Positions 14,588-24,365 of a stretch of DNA of 34,582 nucleotides are shown here, in pieces (position 1 is the first letter of the stretch; every line of letters begins with the position of its first letter). This DNA is from Chloroflexota bacterium (GTDB lineage Bacteria > Chloroflexota > Anaerolineae > CG2-30-64-16): positions 1-34,582 of the forward strand of contig VGOD01000033.1 of NCBI GenBank assembly GCA_016876015.1, in the 5' to 3' direction. The notes under the pieces are model-generated. The model was not told the DNA's origin, made no database searches, and worked only from the letters and a program-made list of their open reading frames with translations. The translations under genes were made by a program, and so were the position numbers.

Positions 14588-15274
14588 ATGGGACAAATGC
14601 CCAAAACAATCCTGCTCGTAGATGACGAGCCGACGCTCCTCGAAACGCTGGCGTGGAATCTACAGAACGCCGGCTATCGCATCATCACAGCCAGGGACGG
14701 CGCGTCGGCGCTCGAACAGGCCCAGGCAACCTCACCCGATCTGGTGGTGTTGGACCTGATGTTGCCTGAGCTGGATGGCCTGACGGTCTGTCGCAGCCTG
14801 CGGCAGGTTTCCGATGTGCCAATCCTTGTCCTGACTGCGCGCACTGGCGAGCTGGACAAGATCGTTGGGCTGGAGAGCGGCGCTGACGACTACATGACCA
14901 AGCCCTTCAGCCTGGGCGAGCTGCAGGCGCGCATCCGCGCGCTGCTGCGCCGGACACGACCCGACAGGACCGGCGAAGAGGTCGCCTCAGGCAATCTGCG
15001 ACTGGACCTGGTCAGCCGTCGCGCGACGCTGGCCGATGAAGATCTGACGCTCAGCCCGAAAGAATTCAGCTTGCTGGTCGAGTTGATGCGACACCGGGGC
15101 GCCGTGCTTTCCAGAGATCTGCTGCTCACCCGCGTCTGGGGCTACGATTTCTACGGTGACACGCGAACCGTGGATGTGCATGTGCGTTGGCTGCGCGAGA
15201 AGATCGAACAGGACCCCGCCAATCCGCAGCGCATCAGCACGGTGCGCGGCATCGGGTATCGGTTCGAGGGCTAG
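14588..15274 (+). CDS. OmpR/PhoB-family response regulator
   Basis: The protein has 228 residues from the ATG at 14588; ATG 14597 ([12 protein letters not shown]) is an equally likely start because neither has a strong ribosome site. The receiver domain shows the acidic pair D12-D13, phospho-acceptor Asp56 in [12 protein letters not shown], Thr83 and Lys105 in MTKPFS. The C-terminal winged-helix domain ([36 protein letters not shown]) is the DNA-binding domain of the PhoB/OmpR class. The histidine kinase follows 25 bp downstream, so the two form a cognate pair. Genes controlled are unknown; the iron-containing dehydrogenase in the same operon is one possible output. Confidence 0.93.
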   Translation: MGQMPKTILLVDDEPTLLETLAWNLQNAGYRIITARDGASALEQAQATSPDLVVLDLMLPELDGLTVCRSLRQVSDVPILVLTARTGELDKIVGLESGADDYMTKPFSLGELQARIRALLRRTRPDRTGEEVASGNLRLDLVSRRATLADEDLTLSPKEFSLLVELMRHRGAVLSRDLLLTRVWGYDFYGDTRTVDVHVRWLREKIEQDPANPQRISTVRGIGYRFEG

Positions 15275-15299
15275 GCGCAGGGAAGCCAAAAGACAAGAC

Positions 15300-16466
15300 A
15301 TGAACAGTTTCGGGTATCTGTTGCTCGGGCTGCTGTGCGTGGCCGTGATCGCCCTGGGTGTGAGCCTGTGGCAGCGACGCCGCGCGCTGGCCGCGGAAGC
15401 CCACGCTCAGGCGCTGGCCGCGCTTGCCGTGGCCGCGCAGCGCGACGCCGAGAGCGCCCTGGCCGCGGCCGACGCCCAACGCAACGCGCTGGGCGAGGCC
15501 GCGCTGGATGCGTTGCTCATCCTGGACGCCCAGCGCCAGGTGATATGGGGCAACCGGGCGGCCTGGGAGATGTTCAACGCTGGCGCGCCAGCCATTGGAC
15601 ACGCCTTCATCGGCCTGATGCGCGATTATGAGCTCAACCAGGCCGTGATGGATGCGACCAGCGGCAATCGCCCCATCGTGCGTCAGGCTGCTGTCAACGG
15701 TCGCACGCTGCGGATTCGCGCCGCGCCGGTGGAGACGGTCGGCGGCATTGCTGTGGTCATCCAGGATGTCAGCGAACTCCAAAGGCTCGGCCGCGCGCGC
15801 CGCGACTTCGTCGCCAACATCTCCCACGAGCTGCGCACACCCCTCGCCAACATTGACCTGGCCGCGCAGACTCTGCGCGATGGCGGCAGCAAGGATCACG
15901 CTCTGGCGCAGCGCCTCCTCGACCAGATCTCCCAGCAGGTGCAGACGCTCAGCCAGTTGAGCCAGGAGATCCTCGATCTTTCGCAGATCGAGTCGGGCCA
16001 GGCGCTGCTGAAGCTGGTCCCCTCGTCGCTGATCGCTGTCGTGGATCAGGTTGTCCGTCATCTGACGCCGCAGGCTGATCTGAAGCAGCAGCACATCAGC
16101 CTGTTCGTGCCAGATAGCCTGGTGGTCTTGATGGACGAGCACCAGGTGCGCCGCGTGTTGGGCAATCTCTTGCACAATGCCATCAAGTTCTCGCCCGAAG
16201 GGGGCATCATCAGCATCTATGCCGAGCCCACCGACGACGAGGATGTGCGCATTTGCGTGGCAGACACCGGCCCTGGCATCCCCGATGCGGAAAAGCTGCG
16301 CGTTTTCGAGCGCTTCTATAAGCAGGACCGCGCTCGCAGCAAGGGCGGAACAGGCCTGGGCCTGGCGATTGCTCGCCACATCGTGGAGGGTCATGGCGGC
16401 CGCATCTGGGTGGAGAGCAGGCCAGGCGAAGGGGCGAGATTCTACTTCACCTTGCCCAAAGCATGA
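15300..16466 (+). CDS. Sensor histidine kinase (PhoR/ResE-like)
   Basis: The protein has 388 residues from the ATG at 15300; the longer open frame upstream runs back into the response regulator and is rejected. Residues about 6-24 form one membrane helix, followed by an Ala-rich coiled coil (to about 65) and a PAS-like domain (about 66-165). The HisKA domain contains NISHELRTPL with His176 as the phospho-acceptor. The ATPase domain shows the N box NLLHNAIKFSPEG, G1 DTGPGIP, F box RFYKQDR and G2 GTGLGLAIARH. With one helix and no extracytoplasmic domain, it probably senses a cytoplasmic or membrane signal through the PAS domain. Confidence 0.92.
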   Translation: MNSFGYLLLGLLCVAVIALGVSLWQRRRALAAEAHAQALAALAVAAQRDAESALAAADAQRNALGEAALDALLILDAQRQVIWGNRAAWEMFNAGAPAIGHAFIGLMRDYELNQAVMDATSGNRPIVRQAAVNGRTLRIRAAPVETVGGIAVVIQDVSELQRLGRARRDFVANISHELRTPLANIDLAAQTLRDGGSKDHALAQRLLDQISQQVQTLSQLSQEILDLSQIESGQALLKLVPSSLIAVVDQVVRHLTPQADLKQQHISLFVPDSLVVLMDEHQVRRVLGNLLHNAIKFSPEGGIISIYAEPTDDEDVRICVADTGPGIPDAEKLRVFERFYKQDRARSKGGTGLGLAIARHIVEGHGGRIWVESRPGEGARFYFTLPKA

Positions 16467-16485
16467 GAAAAACAGGGAGGAACGC

Positions 16486-17757
16486 ATGAAGGATTTCGAC
16501 CAGGCCCGCCGGCTGTTGCACGACTTCAAGGCTGGGACCTATCTGTACGGCATGGGCGTGCTGCCACAGGTGGGCGCGACGGTAGCACGACTCGGCCGCC
16601 GCGCCGCTTTGATTGGCTGCCAGTTCCCCGGCTGCGCCAGCCATATGGACGCCATTCGCAGAAGCGCGCGCGATGCCGAGGCAACCCTTGCCGGCGAGAT
16701 CAACGGCGCTGCGCCCAACGCCCCGCGCGAAGATCTGGCGCGCATCACAGATGAACTGAGGGCGCTCGATCCGGACGTGATCATCAGTTTCGGCGGCGGC
16801 AGCACCATCGATGCGGTGAAGGCAGCCGAGGTCCTGCGAACATTAGGCGGCGACATCGAGGGGTATTTCGGCGCCGGGCTGGTGACGGAGGCGTTGCAGC
16901 GCAGCGGCAAGAGGCTGACGCCGCACGTGGCCATCCAGACCGCAGCCAGTTCGGCCGCGCACCTGACCAAGTACTCGAACATCACGGACGTGACCGCCGG
17001 CCAGAAGAAGCTGATCGTTGACACGGCTATCGTGCCGCAGCGGCCAGTGTTCGACTACGCGGTCACGTATGATGCGCCGGCCGCCCTCACCGCCGATGGC
17101 GCGCTGGATGGCATCTCACATGCGCTAGAGGTGCTCTATTCGGCCGTCGGCAAGCCAGAGTACGCGAGAGCGGCTGACATCGGGGCCGCGGGCATCAGCC
17201 TGGTCGTCAACTACCTGCCGACCGTGCTCGCGGAGCCGCACGATCGTTTCGGACGCGAGGCGCTTGGGCTGGCGACCGATCTGGGCGGCTATGCCATCAT
17301 GATTGGCGGCACCAACGGCGCGCACCTGACCAGCTTTTCGCTGGTGGATGTGCTGCCGCACGGCCGCGCCTGCGGGATGCTGAACCCCTACTGGACCGTC
17401 TTCTTCGCGCCGGCCATCGAGACGCCGCTGCGGATGGTCGGCGACATCTACCGGGCGGCGGGCTACACTTCCGCGCACATCGAGAAGCTGGCCGGCCGCG
17501 ACCTGGGCCTGGCTGTCGCCGAGGCCATGATCGCGTTTGCGGCCGCGGTCGGCTTCCCCACCCGGCTGGCCGACGTGCCCGGCTTCAGCGACGAGCACAT
17601 CACGCGTGCGCTGGCTGCGGCCCGCAACCCACAACTCAAGAGCAAGCTAGAGAACATGCCCGTGGCCATGACGGCCGAGATGGTGGACGACTACATGGGG
17701 CCGGTGTTGCAGGCCGCCAAAACCGGCGAGCTGCGAGGCATCAAGAACGTCGCGTGA
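16486..17757 (+). CDS. Iron-containing alcohol dehydrogenase family protein
   Basis: The protein has 423 residues from the ATG at 16486, with GGGAGG 5 bp upstream; the longer frame from 16177 overlaps the kinase. The nucleotide-binding motif GGGSTIDAVKAAEVL and the metal-site segments DGALDGISHALEVLYS and LPHGRACGMLNPYW identify the group III Fe-ADH / dehydroquinate-synthase-like fold. Family members reduce aldehydes such as lactaldehyde or oxidise polyols with NAD(P). It follows the histidine kinase by 19 bp. Its stop is one base from the stop of the convergent catabolic operon. A link to aldehydes made by that operon's aldolase is an attractive inference, not evidence. Confidence 0.88.
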   Translation: MKDFDQARRLLHDFKAGTYLYGMGVLPQVGATVARLGRRAALIGCQFPGCASHMDAIRRSARDAEATLAGEINGAAPNAPREDLARITDELRALDPDVIISFGGGSTIDAVKAAEVLRTLGGDIEGYFGAGLVTEALQRSGKRLTPHVAIQTAASSAAHLTKYSNITDVTAGQKKLIVDTAIVPQRPVFDYAVTYDAPAALTADGALDGISHALEVLYSAVGKPEYARAADIGAAGISLVVNYLPTVLAEPHDRFGREALGLATDLGGYAIMIGGTNGAHLTSFSLVDVLPHGRACGMLNPYWTVFFAPAIETPLRMVGDIYRAAGYTSAHIEKLAGRDLGLAVAEAMIAFAAAVGFPTRLADVPGFSDEHITRALAAARNPQLKSKLENMPVAMTAEMVDDYMGPVLQAAKTGELRGIKNVA

Positions 17758-17758
17758 G

Positions 17759-18781
17759 CTACGCGAGATCAGTCGGCCCGAACAAGAACTCCAGGGTGTT
17801 CAGGTTGACATGGCGCTGCTGTTCTGGCGTCAGGCCGCGCCAGGCCGCCACCTCCTGCTCGTGCGTGCCCTTCAGCCGGAACTCCGCATAGGTTCCTGCG
17901 CCCTGGAGCCGGCGGTCAATGTAGCTGTGGAACGGCGCATCGGTGCCCCAGACGATCGTCCGCGGATAGCGTTCGACCAGCGTGCGCATCACCGCGACAT
18001 GATCGGAGAGGTCTGCGTGGAGCGCGTCGGGCGGCAGCGCCATCAGCGGGCTGCGCTGATAGGCCAACTCAACCTGGATCTTGAGCGCCGAGGTGTCCAC
18101 CCAGACGTTAGGCGACGCATCGGCCCGCCGGATGAAGCCTTCGTGCAGGCCGATGCAGTGGGCCAGACAGTAGCGCAGCTCGGGGTGCGCCTCGATCACT
18201 CGGAAAGTATCGGCCGCCTGTGAGAACTCCTCGCCCTGGCTGACCGCGACGTGAAAGAGCACGGGCCAATTGCGCGCCGCGCAGAACTCGAACAACGGCT
18301 CGCCTGGGCCGAGCAGTTCGGTTACCGGGCTCTGGCACGCCACCGGGTTGACCTTCACGCCATAGATCGGGAACTCGGCCTCCAGCTCGCGCACCGCGTC
18401 CAGTTGCTCCTTCACCATCCGTCCTGGATCCACGCACACGAATGGCAGGAAGCGATCGCTCAGCTCCGGGCAGAAGACGTACACATCGGTCAGCAGCAAA
18501 CGGTTCTCGCGCTCGAAAGGACACCGCGAGATCGGCCGGGGGTGTGGCGTCAGCCGGCCCGTCTCCAGGTAGGCGTGGATGTCGAAAAAGAGCAGCGGGA
18601 AGAGCGGAAAAACGGCCGAAACATCCACGCCGTTTGTCCGCTGCCGGTAGTAGAGGTCCTCGACGCTGGCGCAGTAGGGAAAGCCGATGTCGGCCGCGGC
18701 CTTCAGATGGATGCCGGCATGAGAGTGGACGTCGATTACCTTGCCGACCAGGTCACGACGGGTGAGCCGTCTGGTTGCCAC
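17759..18781 (-). CDS. Amidohydrolase-family metal-dependent hydrolase (last gene of the operon)
   Basis: This 340-residue protein starts at GTG 18781 with AGGAG 7 bp upstream. The metal-site pattern of the amidohydrolase-2 type TIM barrel is visible: DVHSHAGI near the N-terminus, LFHVAVSQ, LAHCIGLHEG and VWGTDAPFHSY near the C-terminus. Such enzymes hydrolyse lactones or amides, or decarboxylate; the reaction here is unknown. It is the promoter-distal gene of the long minus-strand operon, 23 bp after the aminotransferase. A second, more distant member of the same superfamily is encoded at 28429-29529. Confidence 0.85.
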   Translation of the reverse strand: MATRRLTRRDLVGKVIDVHSHAGIHLKAAADIGFPYCASVEDLYYRQRTNGVDVSAVFPLFPLLFFDIHAYLETGRLTPHPRPISRCPFERENRLLLTDVYVFCPELSDRFLPFVCVDPGRMVKEQLDAVRELEAEFPIYGVKVNPVACQSPVTELLGPGEPLFEFCAARNWPVLFHVAVSQGEEFSQAADTFRVIEAHPELRYCLAHCIGLHEGFIRRADASPNVWVDTSALKIQVELAYQRSPLMALPPDALHADLSDHVAVMRTLVERYPRTIVWGTDAPFHSYIDRRLQGAGTYAEFRLKGTHEQEVAAWRGLTPEQQRHVNLNTLEFLFGPTDLA

Positions 18782-18804
18782 TGTATGACTCCTTTGCCTG
18801 GCTC

Positions 18805-20121
18805 TTAGTTGAGCCGCGCGAAGCCGGTGTGGGCGACCGGCCCCTGGAGCAGCGCGTGGATCGTCCCGCGCTCCAACGCGCCGGCGATGACGCCGAAAAC
18901 CTCTTCGGTCGCCTGCAGATACTCCTCCAGGATCCGATCATCGTGGGCGTAGGTAGCGTTGAACGCCCTGGTGGCCAGATAGCCGCGATCCAGCATGAGC
19001 TGGGTAAAGAGCGTCGAGGCCGCTTGCGCCTGCTCGTGCCGGATGGCGAAGCTGCTCATCGGTACGAGCCCGCCGATCTGAATCGGGAGGCCGGCGCGTT
19101 CCGCTGCCAGACGCCAACCATCGCGCGCCATCTGGCCGATGCGACGCAGATGCTGCGGCACGTTGCACACCCGGTGCTTGCGGATCGTCGCCAGCGCCGC
19201 GGCAGGGCCGATGCGTTCGGTCCAGTAGGTGCTGCTGATAAAAGTGCTTTGCGCTGCCTGCATCACTGCGCGCTTCCCGATGATCGCTGCCATCGGGTAG
19301 CCGTTGCTGATCGCCTTGGCGAAGACGGCGATGTCTGGCTCGAGACCATAGACCAGGTGCGCGCCGCCTGTCGCCAGCCGCCAGCCCACCGACACCTCGT
19401 CAACCACCAGGGCCGCGCCGATCTGATCGCATACCTGGCGCACCTCGCCCAAAAAGCCGGCCGCCGGCTCCATGTTGCGGATCGGCTCCATGACGACCGC
19501 GGCCAGCTCATCGCCATGCTCGGCCACGATGGCGCGCAGCTCCTCGGCATGGTTGTAGCGAAAGGGCAGCGCGCCCCCCCTCAGCCCGCGCGGTACGCCC
19601 GCGGGATCGAGGCCCGGCAGCAAATGGCCATCCAGGGCCCGTTCCTCCGCCAGGTTGGCCGCCAGATACCAGTCGTGCCAGCCGTGATAGCCGCAGAACG
19701 CGATCCGGTCACGGCCGGTGGCCGCGCGCACGATGCGCACCGCCACAGCCATCGCCTCGCCGCCGCAGCGCGCGTAGCGCACCATCTCGGCCCAGGGGTG
19801 CAGCTCACAGAGCAGGTCGGCGAGCGCCACCTCCTCCGGGCAATTCAGCGTAGACATAGAGCCGGCCTTGACTGCGGCGATCACCGCCTCCTCCACATCG
19901 GGGTCGGCCGCGCCCAGGATGCAGGCGGCGATGCCGTTGTAGCTCATGTCATGGTAGACATTGCCGTCCAAATCCCACACCCGCGCGCCCTGGGCGCGAC
20001 TGTAGTAGGCTGGCCAGTTCTCCGGCAGGAACATTTCGGGGCGCTTGGAGAGCAATTGGGTTCCACCCGGAATTCGGGTCTTGGCATGAAGATATAGATC
20101 TTGGCCAGTTCTGCCGGTCAT
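18805..20121 (-). CDS. Class III aminotransferase, glutamate-1-semialdehyde aminomutase-like
   Basis: This 438-residue protein starts at ATG 20121 with GAGG upstream. Segments include GARVWDLDGNVYHDMSYNG, YARCGGEAMAVAVRIVRAATG, FCGYHGWHDWYL, the PLP-binding Asp in VVDEVSVGWR and the Schiff-base Lys in FAKAISNGYPM. These match the HemL branch of class III PLP enzymes. In a catabolic operon it is more likely to move an amino group on a sugar-derived aldehyde or amino sugar than to make heme precursors, which is inference. No heme genes are nearby. The UROD-like gene upstream is separated by a 15-bp tandem repeat. Confidence 0.87.
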   Translation of the reverse strand: MTGRTGQDLYLHAKTRIPGGTQLLSKRPEMFLPENWPAYYSRAQGARVWDLDGNVYHDMSYNGIAACILGAADPDVEEAVIAAVKAGSMSTLNCPEEVALADLLCELHPWAEMVRYARCGGEAMAVAVRIVRAATGRDRIAFCGYHGWHDWYLAANLAEERALDGHLLPGLDPAGVPRGLRGGALPFRYNHAEELRAIVAEHGDELAAVVMEPIRNMEPAAGFLGEVRQVCDQIGAALVVDEVSVGWRLATGGAHLVYGLEPDIAVFAKAISNGYPMAAIIGKRAVMQAAQSTFISSTYWTERIGPAAALATIRKHRVCNVPQHLRRIGQMARDGWRLAAERAGLPIQIGGLVPMSSFAIRHEQAQAASTLFTQLMLDRGYLATRAFNATYAHDDRILEEYLQATEEVFGVIAGALERGTIHALLQGPVAHTGFARLN

Positions 20122-20130
20122 GGGTTCCTC

Positions 20131-20175
20131 GTTTCACGTTATCACGTTTCACGTTATCACGTTTTCACGTTTCAC
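20131..20175. repeat. 15-bp tandem repeat spanning a stop codon
   Basis: Two exact copies of GTTTCACGTTATCAC (20131-20160) are followed by a third, variant unit GTTTTCACGTTTCAC. The third unit contains the stop codon and the last residues of the UROD-like gene ending at 20165. Confidence 0.9.
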
Positions 20176-21271
20176 GCCACAAACTCTTCGTCGCCACATC
20201 CACCAGCGCCTGCAGGTTGGCGAGCGGTGTCTCTGGAGGGACCATGTCGCCGGCCGCCAGGATGTAGCCGTAGGGTCCCCCTTCGCGACACTTCTGGATG
20301 GCCTCCCGCCGCACGGCGGCGGCTTCGCCGTGCGCCAGCGTTAAGGTGTTGACCCCGCCCATCAGCGCCACCCGGCCGCCGATGCGTCGTTTGGCGTCGG
20401 CCACTTCGACGCCGCCCAACGGATCGAGCGGCTCCACGACGTGCGCGCCGGCGTCGGCCATCATCTCCAGGATGGGCCGTGAATTGCCGCAGATGTGGAT
20501 GTAGATCAGGATGCGGTCGCGGAAGCGCCGGCAGAACTCACGGTAGCCGGGCAGACAGAACCGTTCGAAGTGGCGGGGGCTGATGAGACTGGCGCTCGCG
20601 GCCGGATCGCCGATGTACAGCACGTCAATCCCGGTAGTCAGCAGCCTTTCGGCGCGCTGGCTGATGGCGTCAACCTGCAACTCCATCGCGGCCTGAACGA
20701 AGTCTGGCCGTTCGTAGAAATCCATCATCGCCTGCGCCCGGCCGCGCAGCGCGGTGTAGGTGTTCATGGTGATGCCGCCCGGCGCCGAGGCGACAAAGCG
20801 ATCGGGCACGCGGCCGCGCGCCTGTTTCAGGATGGCCATCTTCTCGTCGCTGAACTGGGCAATCATCCCCTGCAGGCGGATGCGATATTCGTCCAGCGTT
20901 TCGACGGGTGACGCGGGCCGATCTGGCACGAACTCGCCGCCGCCGTGCATGTCCAGCCGCCCAATCCTGGCCCCGGTGGCCGGGTCGAGCACGATCAGCT
21001 CGTCGCCGACTCGTTCGAGGTGCATCGGCTCTGGCTTGACGAACAGCCGCAGGCCGTCGCAGCCGATCTCGTTCACCAAGCGGATCACGACATCGTAGAT
21101 GAAGGCCGGCTCCTCGGCGCAGCGGCGCATCCCATCAATCCAGTCGCCAGCCCGATCGTCGCCGTAGCAGCGCACAGCCACGTCATGGCAGATTTGCGGC
21201 ATGACCGGGATGCGCGGGGTGGGCTCGCGGCGCATGGCCGCGGCCATCAATTCACGTGGGTTCATAAGCAT
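20165..21271 (-). CDS. Uroporphyrinogen decarboxylase-family protein (copy 1)
   Basis: This 368-residue protein starts at ATG 21271, directly after the TGA of the upstream gene (TGAATG), with AGGA upstream. The UROD-fold is recognised from RELMAAAMRREPTPRIPV at the N-terminus, HICGNSRPILEMMADAGAHVVEPLD and ALMGGVNTLTL, then YILAAGDMVPPETPLANL. HxC in HICGN is a possible zinc site, as in the methylcobalamin:thiol methyltransferase branch (MtaA/CmuA). True heme UROD is unlikely in this context. A methyl-transfer or sugar-linked role is possible. The final residues RET and the stop codon are supplied by a tandem repeat. Confidence 0.85.
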   Translation of the reverse strand: MLMNPRELMAAAMRREPTPRIPVMPQICHDVAVRCYGDDRAGDWIDGMRRCAEEPAFIYDVVIRLVNEIGCDGLRLFVKPEPMHLERVGDELIVLDPATGARIGRLDMHGGGEFVPDRPASPVETLDEYRIRLQGMIAQFSDEKMAILKQARGRVPDRFVASAPGGITMNTYTALRGRAQAMMDFYERPDFVQAAMELQVDAISQRAERLLTTGIDVLYIGDPAASASLISPRHFERFCLPGYREFCRRFRDRILIYIHICGNSRPILEMMADAGAHVVEPLDPLGGVEVADAKRRIGGRVALMGGVNTLTLAHGEAAAVRREAIQKCREGGPYGYILAAGDMVPPETPLANLQALVDVATKSLWRET

Positions 21272-22222
21272 TCATCCTGGCTGCCAGGCAGCCGCGTCCG
21301 AGGGCCACTTGCCGGGGTGAAGCTGGTCTTCCGCGGGAACTGCCATCTCGCGGATGCGGGCGATCAGGCCAGGCGACAGAGCCGGCCGGTCGGCAAAGCC
21401 GAGCGCCGCCTCCAACTCGCCGATGCGCGCTGTGCCCACGAGCGCGGTCGAGACGGCCGGGTGAGCCAACACATAGCGATAGGCCAGTTCCGGCAGGCTT
21501 TCGGCCTCGGCCAGCGCGTCCAGCTCTCGGATGGCGGCCTTCAACTGGGCAAGCTGTGGGGGCAGCAGCGTGTAACGATGCGTCAAGACGCCGCGCAGCA
21601 GCACCGACCGCACCACGACCGCCACATCCTGCTGCTGGGCCAGCGCCAAAACCCGGCTTTCCAGCCGCCGATCCACCGCGCTGTACGCGACCTGGAGGCA
21701 GTCATAGCGGCCGTCTGCCAGCGCCAGCAGCGGCGCCTCCTCGCCATAGGTGCTGGCGCCTGTGAAACGCACCTGACCCGCGGCCTGGGCCTGCTGGATG
21801 GCGGCGATGATCTCTCCCCGCCGGATGTCCTCGACCGCGGCGCTGTGGATCTTCAACACGTCCACGTAATCGGTGCGGAGCGCGGCCAGGCTCTGCGCGA
21901 TGGAGGCCCGCACCCACTCGCCCACGGCCTTGCCGATCATGCCGGCCGGGGGCGCGGCGACCTTGGTGCAGAGGATATACTCGCTGCGCCGCGTGCTCAA
22001 CGCCCGGCCGATCACCTCTTCGCTGGCGCCATAGACGCGTGCCGTGTCAATAAAGTTGATCCCCAGGTCGAGCGCACGGTTCAGGAGCCGCGCCGCTTCT
22101 TCTTCTGGCGGCCGGCGGTGTTCGCCGGCGACCGGCACGCCGTAGTCCAGCCCCAACTCCACCGTGCCGAGGGAGATCTCAGAAACTTGCAGCCCGGTGC
22201 GACCGAAGCGTCGAGTCTTCAT
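21272..22222 (-). CDS. Aldo/keto reductase
   Basis: The protein has 316 residues from the ATG at 22222 (MKTRRFGRTGLQVSEISLGT); a GTG at 22237 would add five residues and overlap the SDR gene. The catalytic tetrad can be placed: Asp in INFIDTARVYG, Tyr in the same segment, Lys in YILCTKV and His in VLKIHSAAVED. It is an NADPH-dependent carbonyl reductase fold. In this operon it may oxidise or reduce the free sugar or the aldehyde released by the aldolase. Its stop abuts the start of the UROD-like gene. Confidence 0.92.
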   Translation of the reverse strand: MKTRRFGRTGLQVSEISLGTVELGLDYGVPVAGEHRRPPEEEAARLLNRALDLGINFIDTARVYGASEEVIGRALSTRRSEYILCTKVAAPPAGMIGKAVGEWVRASIAQSLAALRTDYVDVLKIHSAAVEDIRRGEIIAAIQQAQAAGQVRFTGASTYGEEAPLLALADGRYDCLQVAYSAVDRRLESRVLALAQQQDVAVVVRSVLLRGVLTHRYTLLPPQLAQLKAAIRELDALAEAESLPELAYRYVLAHPAVSTALVGTARIGELEAALGFADRPALSPGLIARIREMAVPAEDQLHPGKWPSDAAAWQPG

Positions 22223-22230
22223 CTGGGCCG

Positions 22231-23019
22231 CTACCACAAGGTCCAGCCGCCATCCACGCTCAGATTCTGCCCGTGGACGTGCGCTGAGGCGTCGCTGGCC
22301 AGGTAAAGCACAGCGCCTTTCAAGTCCGACTCGTTGCCCGACCGGCCATCGGGCGCCATCTTGACATAGTTGCGCTCGAAGTTTGGCTGCTTGCCCGGCT
22401 GCCAGAAACCGCCGGGGCTGATGGCGTTGACGCGCACCCCGCGGTCAGCCCACGCAGTCGCCAGGTACTTCGTCATCTGAATCATGCCCGCCTTGGCCAC
22501 GCCATAGGCGATCGGGTTGCGGGAGATTTCGGCGCCTTCGTAGATGTGCTTGTACGGCGCCACGATGCCGTACATCGAGGCGATGTTGATGATGCTCCCC
22601 TTGCCTTGTTCGAGCATCTGCCGGCCGCCCGCCTGGCACAAATAGAAGACAGCGTTCAGGTTGGCGTGAATGCTGCGGTTCCACTCCTCGGGCGGGAACT
22701 CCTCGGCGGGAAAGGTCTTGCCGCCGGCGACGGAGTTGACCAGCACATCAATCCGGCCCCACTTCGCCAGCACAGCCTCGATCATCCCGGTCACCGAGGC
22801 GTAGTCATTGGCATCCAACTGTATAGCGATCGCCTCGCGGTATCTGGCGGTCAGCTCGGCCGCCCGGGCCTGGCAGTTCTCCAGCCTGCGAGAGGCGATG
22901 ACGAGATGGGCGCCGGCTTCGGCCAGCGCGGTGGCCATCTGGAAGCCTAGCAGCCCCGCGCCGCCCGCAATCACCGCCACGCGGCCTTCCAGGCTGAAAA
23001 GCTCTTGTATGGTTGGCAT
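22231..23019 (-). CDS. Short-chain dehydrogenase/reductase
   Basis: The protein has 262 residues from the ATG at 23019, which has AGAGG 6 bp upstream; the longer frame to 23118 lacks a ribosome site and overlaps the M20 gene. The Rossmann motif [14 protein letters not shown], the NSVAGG segment, catalytic Ser in IINIASMYG and Y-x-x-x-K in [10 protein letters not shown] are all present, as is [12 protein letters not shown]. The family oxidises sugar or sugar-acid hydroxyls with NAD(P). Gluconate 5-dehydrogenase-like members are the nearest style. It ends 8 bp before the aldo/keto reductase. Confidence 0.93.
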   Translation of the reverse strand: MPTIQELFSLEGRVAVIAGGAGLLGFQMATALAEAGAHLVIASRRLENCQARAAELTARYREAIAIQLDANDYASVTGMIEAVLAKWGRIDVLVNSVAGGKTFPAEEFPPEEWNRSIHANLNAVFYLCQAGGRQMLEQGKGSIINIASMYGIVAPYKHIYEGAEISRNPIAYGVAKAGMIQMTKYLATAWADRGVRVNAISPGGFWQPGKQPNFERNYVKMAPDGRSGNESDLKGAVLYLASDASAHVHGQNLSVDGGWTLW

Positions 23020-23069
23020 ATCATCCTCTGTTCTCACCCAGGCAAAGCAGGGGTAAAGTCCACGAATCG

Positions 23070-24365
23070 CTACTCCATCCCGCACCACGACATCACGAAC
23101 AGCAACAGGCTCTCCCAAAAGGTGAACAGGCTCGCCAACTCGACGTACTCGTCGCCCGCGTGCGCGCCGCCGCCCCGGGGTCCGAAGAGGACCGCGGGCA
23201 TGTCGAAGATCTGGTGCAGCGCGAACATGTCGCAGGCGTAGGGCGCGCCTGCGATCTCGGGTCGCGCGCCGGTCGTCTGCGCCACGCTGTCGGACAGGAT
23301 CGTCACCAGTGGATGCGCGGGATCCATCGCGGTGGGCGCCATCCAGCGAATGCTGAAGCGGATTTCGGGCCGGGTAGCAAAGGCGTCAGGGTGACGCAGC
23401 ATCACGCTTTCCAGCCACTCCTCGACCTCTCGCAGCACCTCCGCGTGCTCCTCCCCTGGCAGCGCCTGGACGATCAGTTGGATGTAACCCTGGCTCGGCA
23501 CAAGGATCGGCGTCTCGCTGCCCCAGCCGCCGGCGTAGACCTTCGTGACCTCGACAGGACGGGGATCGGGATAGCAGGCATAGAGCGGATGGATCGGATG
23601 GGTTCGGCGTCGGGCCACGAGCTCTTTGACGTGCACCAGCGCCAGACCGATCTGCTCGATCGCGTCGGCCTTTGGGCCGGTCCGCGTGCCCGCCTGCAGC
23701 CAATCCTCCTTCAGACTGGTGAAGACGAACTCTGGGATCAGCAAGCCGCGCGCGGCCGGGTAGATCTTCAGATCGGTCGTCTCGGCAATGATCGCGGCGT
23801 CCATAGACCCATCGCGGAGCCGGCCGGCGATGGTGGAGTTGACGCCGCCCTCCTCCTCGTCCACGACGCTCTCGAAGCCCAGATCACCTCTCAGCGGCAG
23901 CCCCAGCTCCTTGACCGCTTTGTAGAGCACCAACATGGCGGCCAATGCGCCTTTCATGTCAACCGCGCCCAGGCCATAGAGCCGGCCGGCGCGTATCTCG
24001 GCGGCGAAGGGCAGCGCGCTCCAGGCGGCCGGGACGCATACCACCGTATCCACGTGCCCGGTCAGCAGCAGAGAACGGCCGCCGCCCCGGCCGATCTGCG
24101 TGGAGGCCACGTTGGGGCGATCCCGGTAGTCGCGGCCCGGCCAATAGGCCGGGTGGGTTGTCAGGCCGGGAACCTGGTCTGGCTCATACAGGTCAGCGGG
24201 CAAGCCGGCTCGACGCAGATAGGCTGCGATGTACTGCTGGCAGGTGTGCTCCTCACCCACCGGCGGCGTGTTGCGCGAGGGGATGCGGATGAGGTCTTGC
24301 GCTACTGCGACGATCTCGTCGCGGTAGCGGCGCAGGGCTTGCTGAGCGAACGCGCGTTGACTCAT
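23070..24365 (-). CDS. M20-family metallo-amidohydrolase (ArgE/DapE-like)
   Basis: This 431-residue protein starts at ATG 24365, immediately after the TAA of the NagB-like gene. Zinc ligands appear in the usual order: His in [11 protein letters not shown], bridging Asp in [11 protein letters not shown], catalytic Glu pair in VVDEEEGG, Glu in IIAETTD, and His near the C-terminus in [11 protein letters not shown]. Members remove acyl groups from amino acids or split small peptides. Next to a NagB-like gene, an N-deacylase role on an amino-sugar derivative is plausible, but this is inferred from position only. Confidence 0.9.
   Translation of the reverse strand: MSQRAFAQQALRRYRDEIVAVAQDLIRIPSRNTPPVGEEHTCQQYIAAYLRRAGLPADLYEPDQVPGLTTHPAYWPGRDYRDRPNVASTQIGRGGGRSLLLTGHVDTVVCVPAAWSALPFAAEIRAGRLYGLGAVDMKGALAAMLVLYKAVKELGLPLRGDLGFESVVDEEEGGVNSTIAGRLRDGSMDAAIIAETTDLKIYPAARGLLIPEFVFTSLKEDWLQAGTRTGPKADAIEQIGLALVHVKELVARRRTHPIHPLYACYPDPRPVEVTKVYAGGWGSETPILVPSQGYIQLIVQALPGEEHAEVLREVEEWLESVMLRHPDAFATRPEIRFSIRWMAPTAMDPAHPLVTILSDSVAQTTGARPEIAGAPYACDMFALHQIFDMPAVLFGPRGGGAHAGDEYVELASLFTFWESLLLFVMSWCGME

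Noticed and set aside
15234-16529. 431-codon minus-strand frame opposite the histidine kinase
   Set aside because: It mirrors kinase codons; no ribosome site or domain is visible.
18775-20097. Long plus-strand open frame (440 codons) opposite the HemL-like gene
   Set aside because: It is a shadow of the GC-rich minus-strand aminotransferase; it has no motif and an odd His/Arg/Gln-rich composition.
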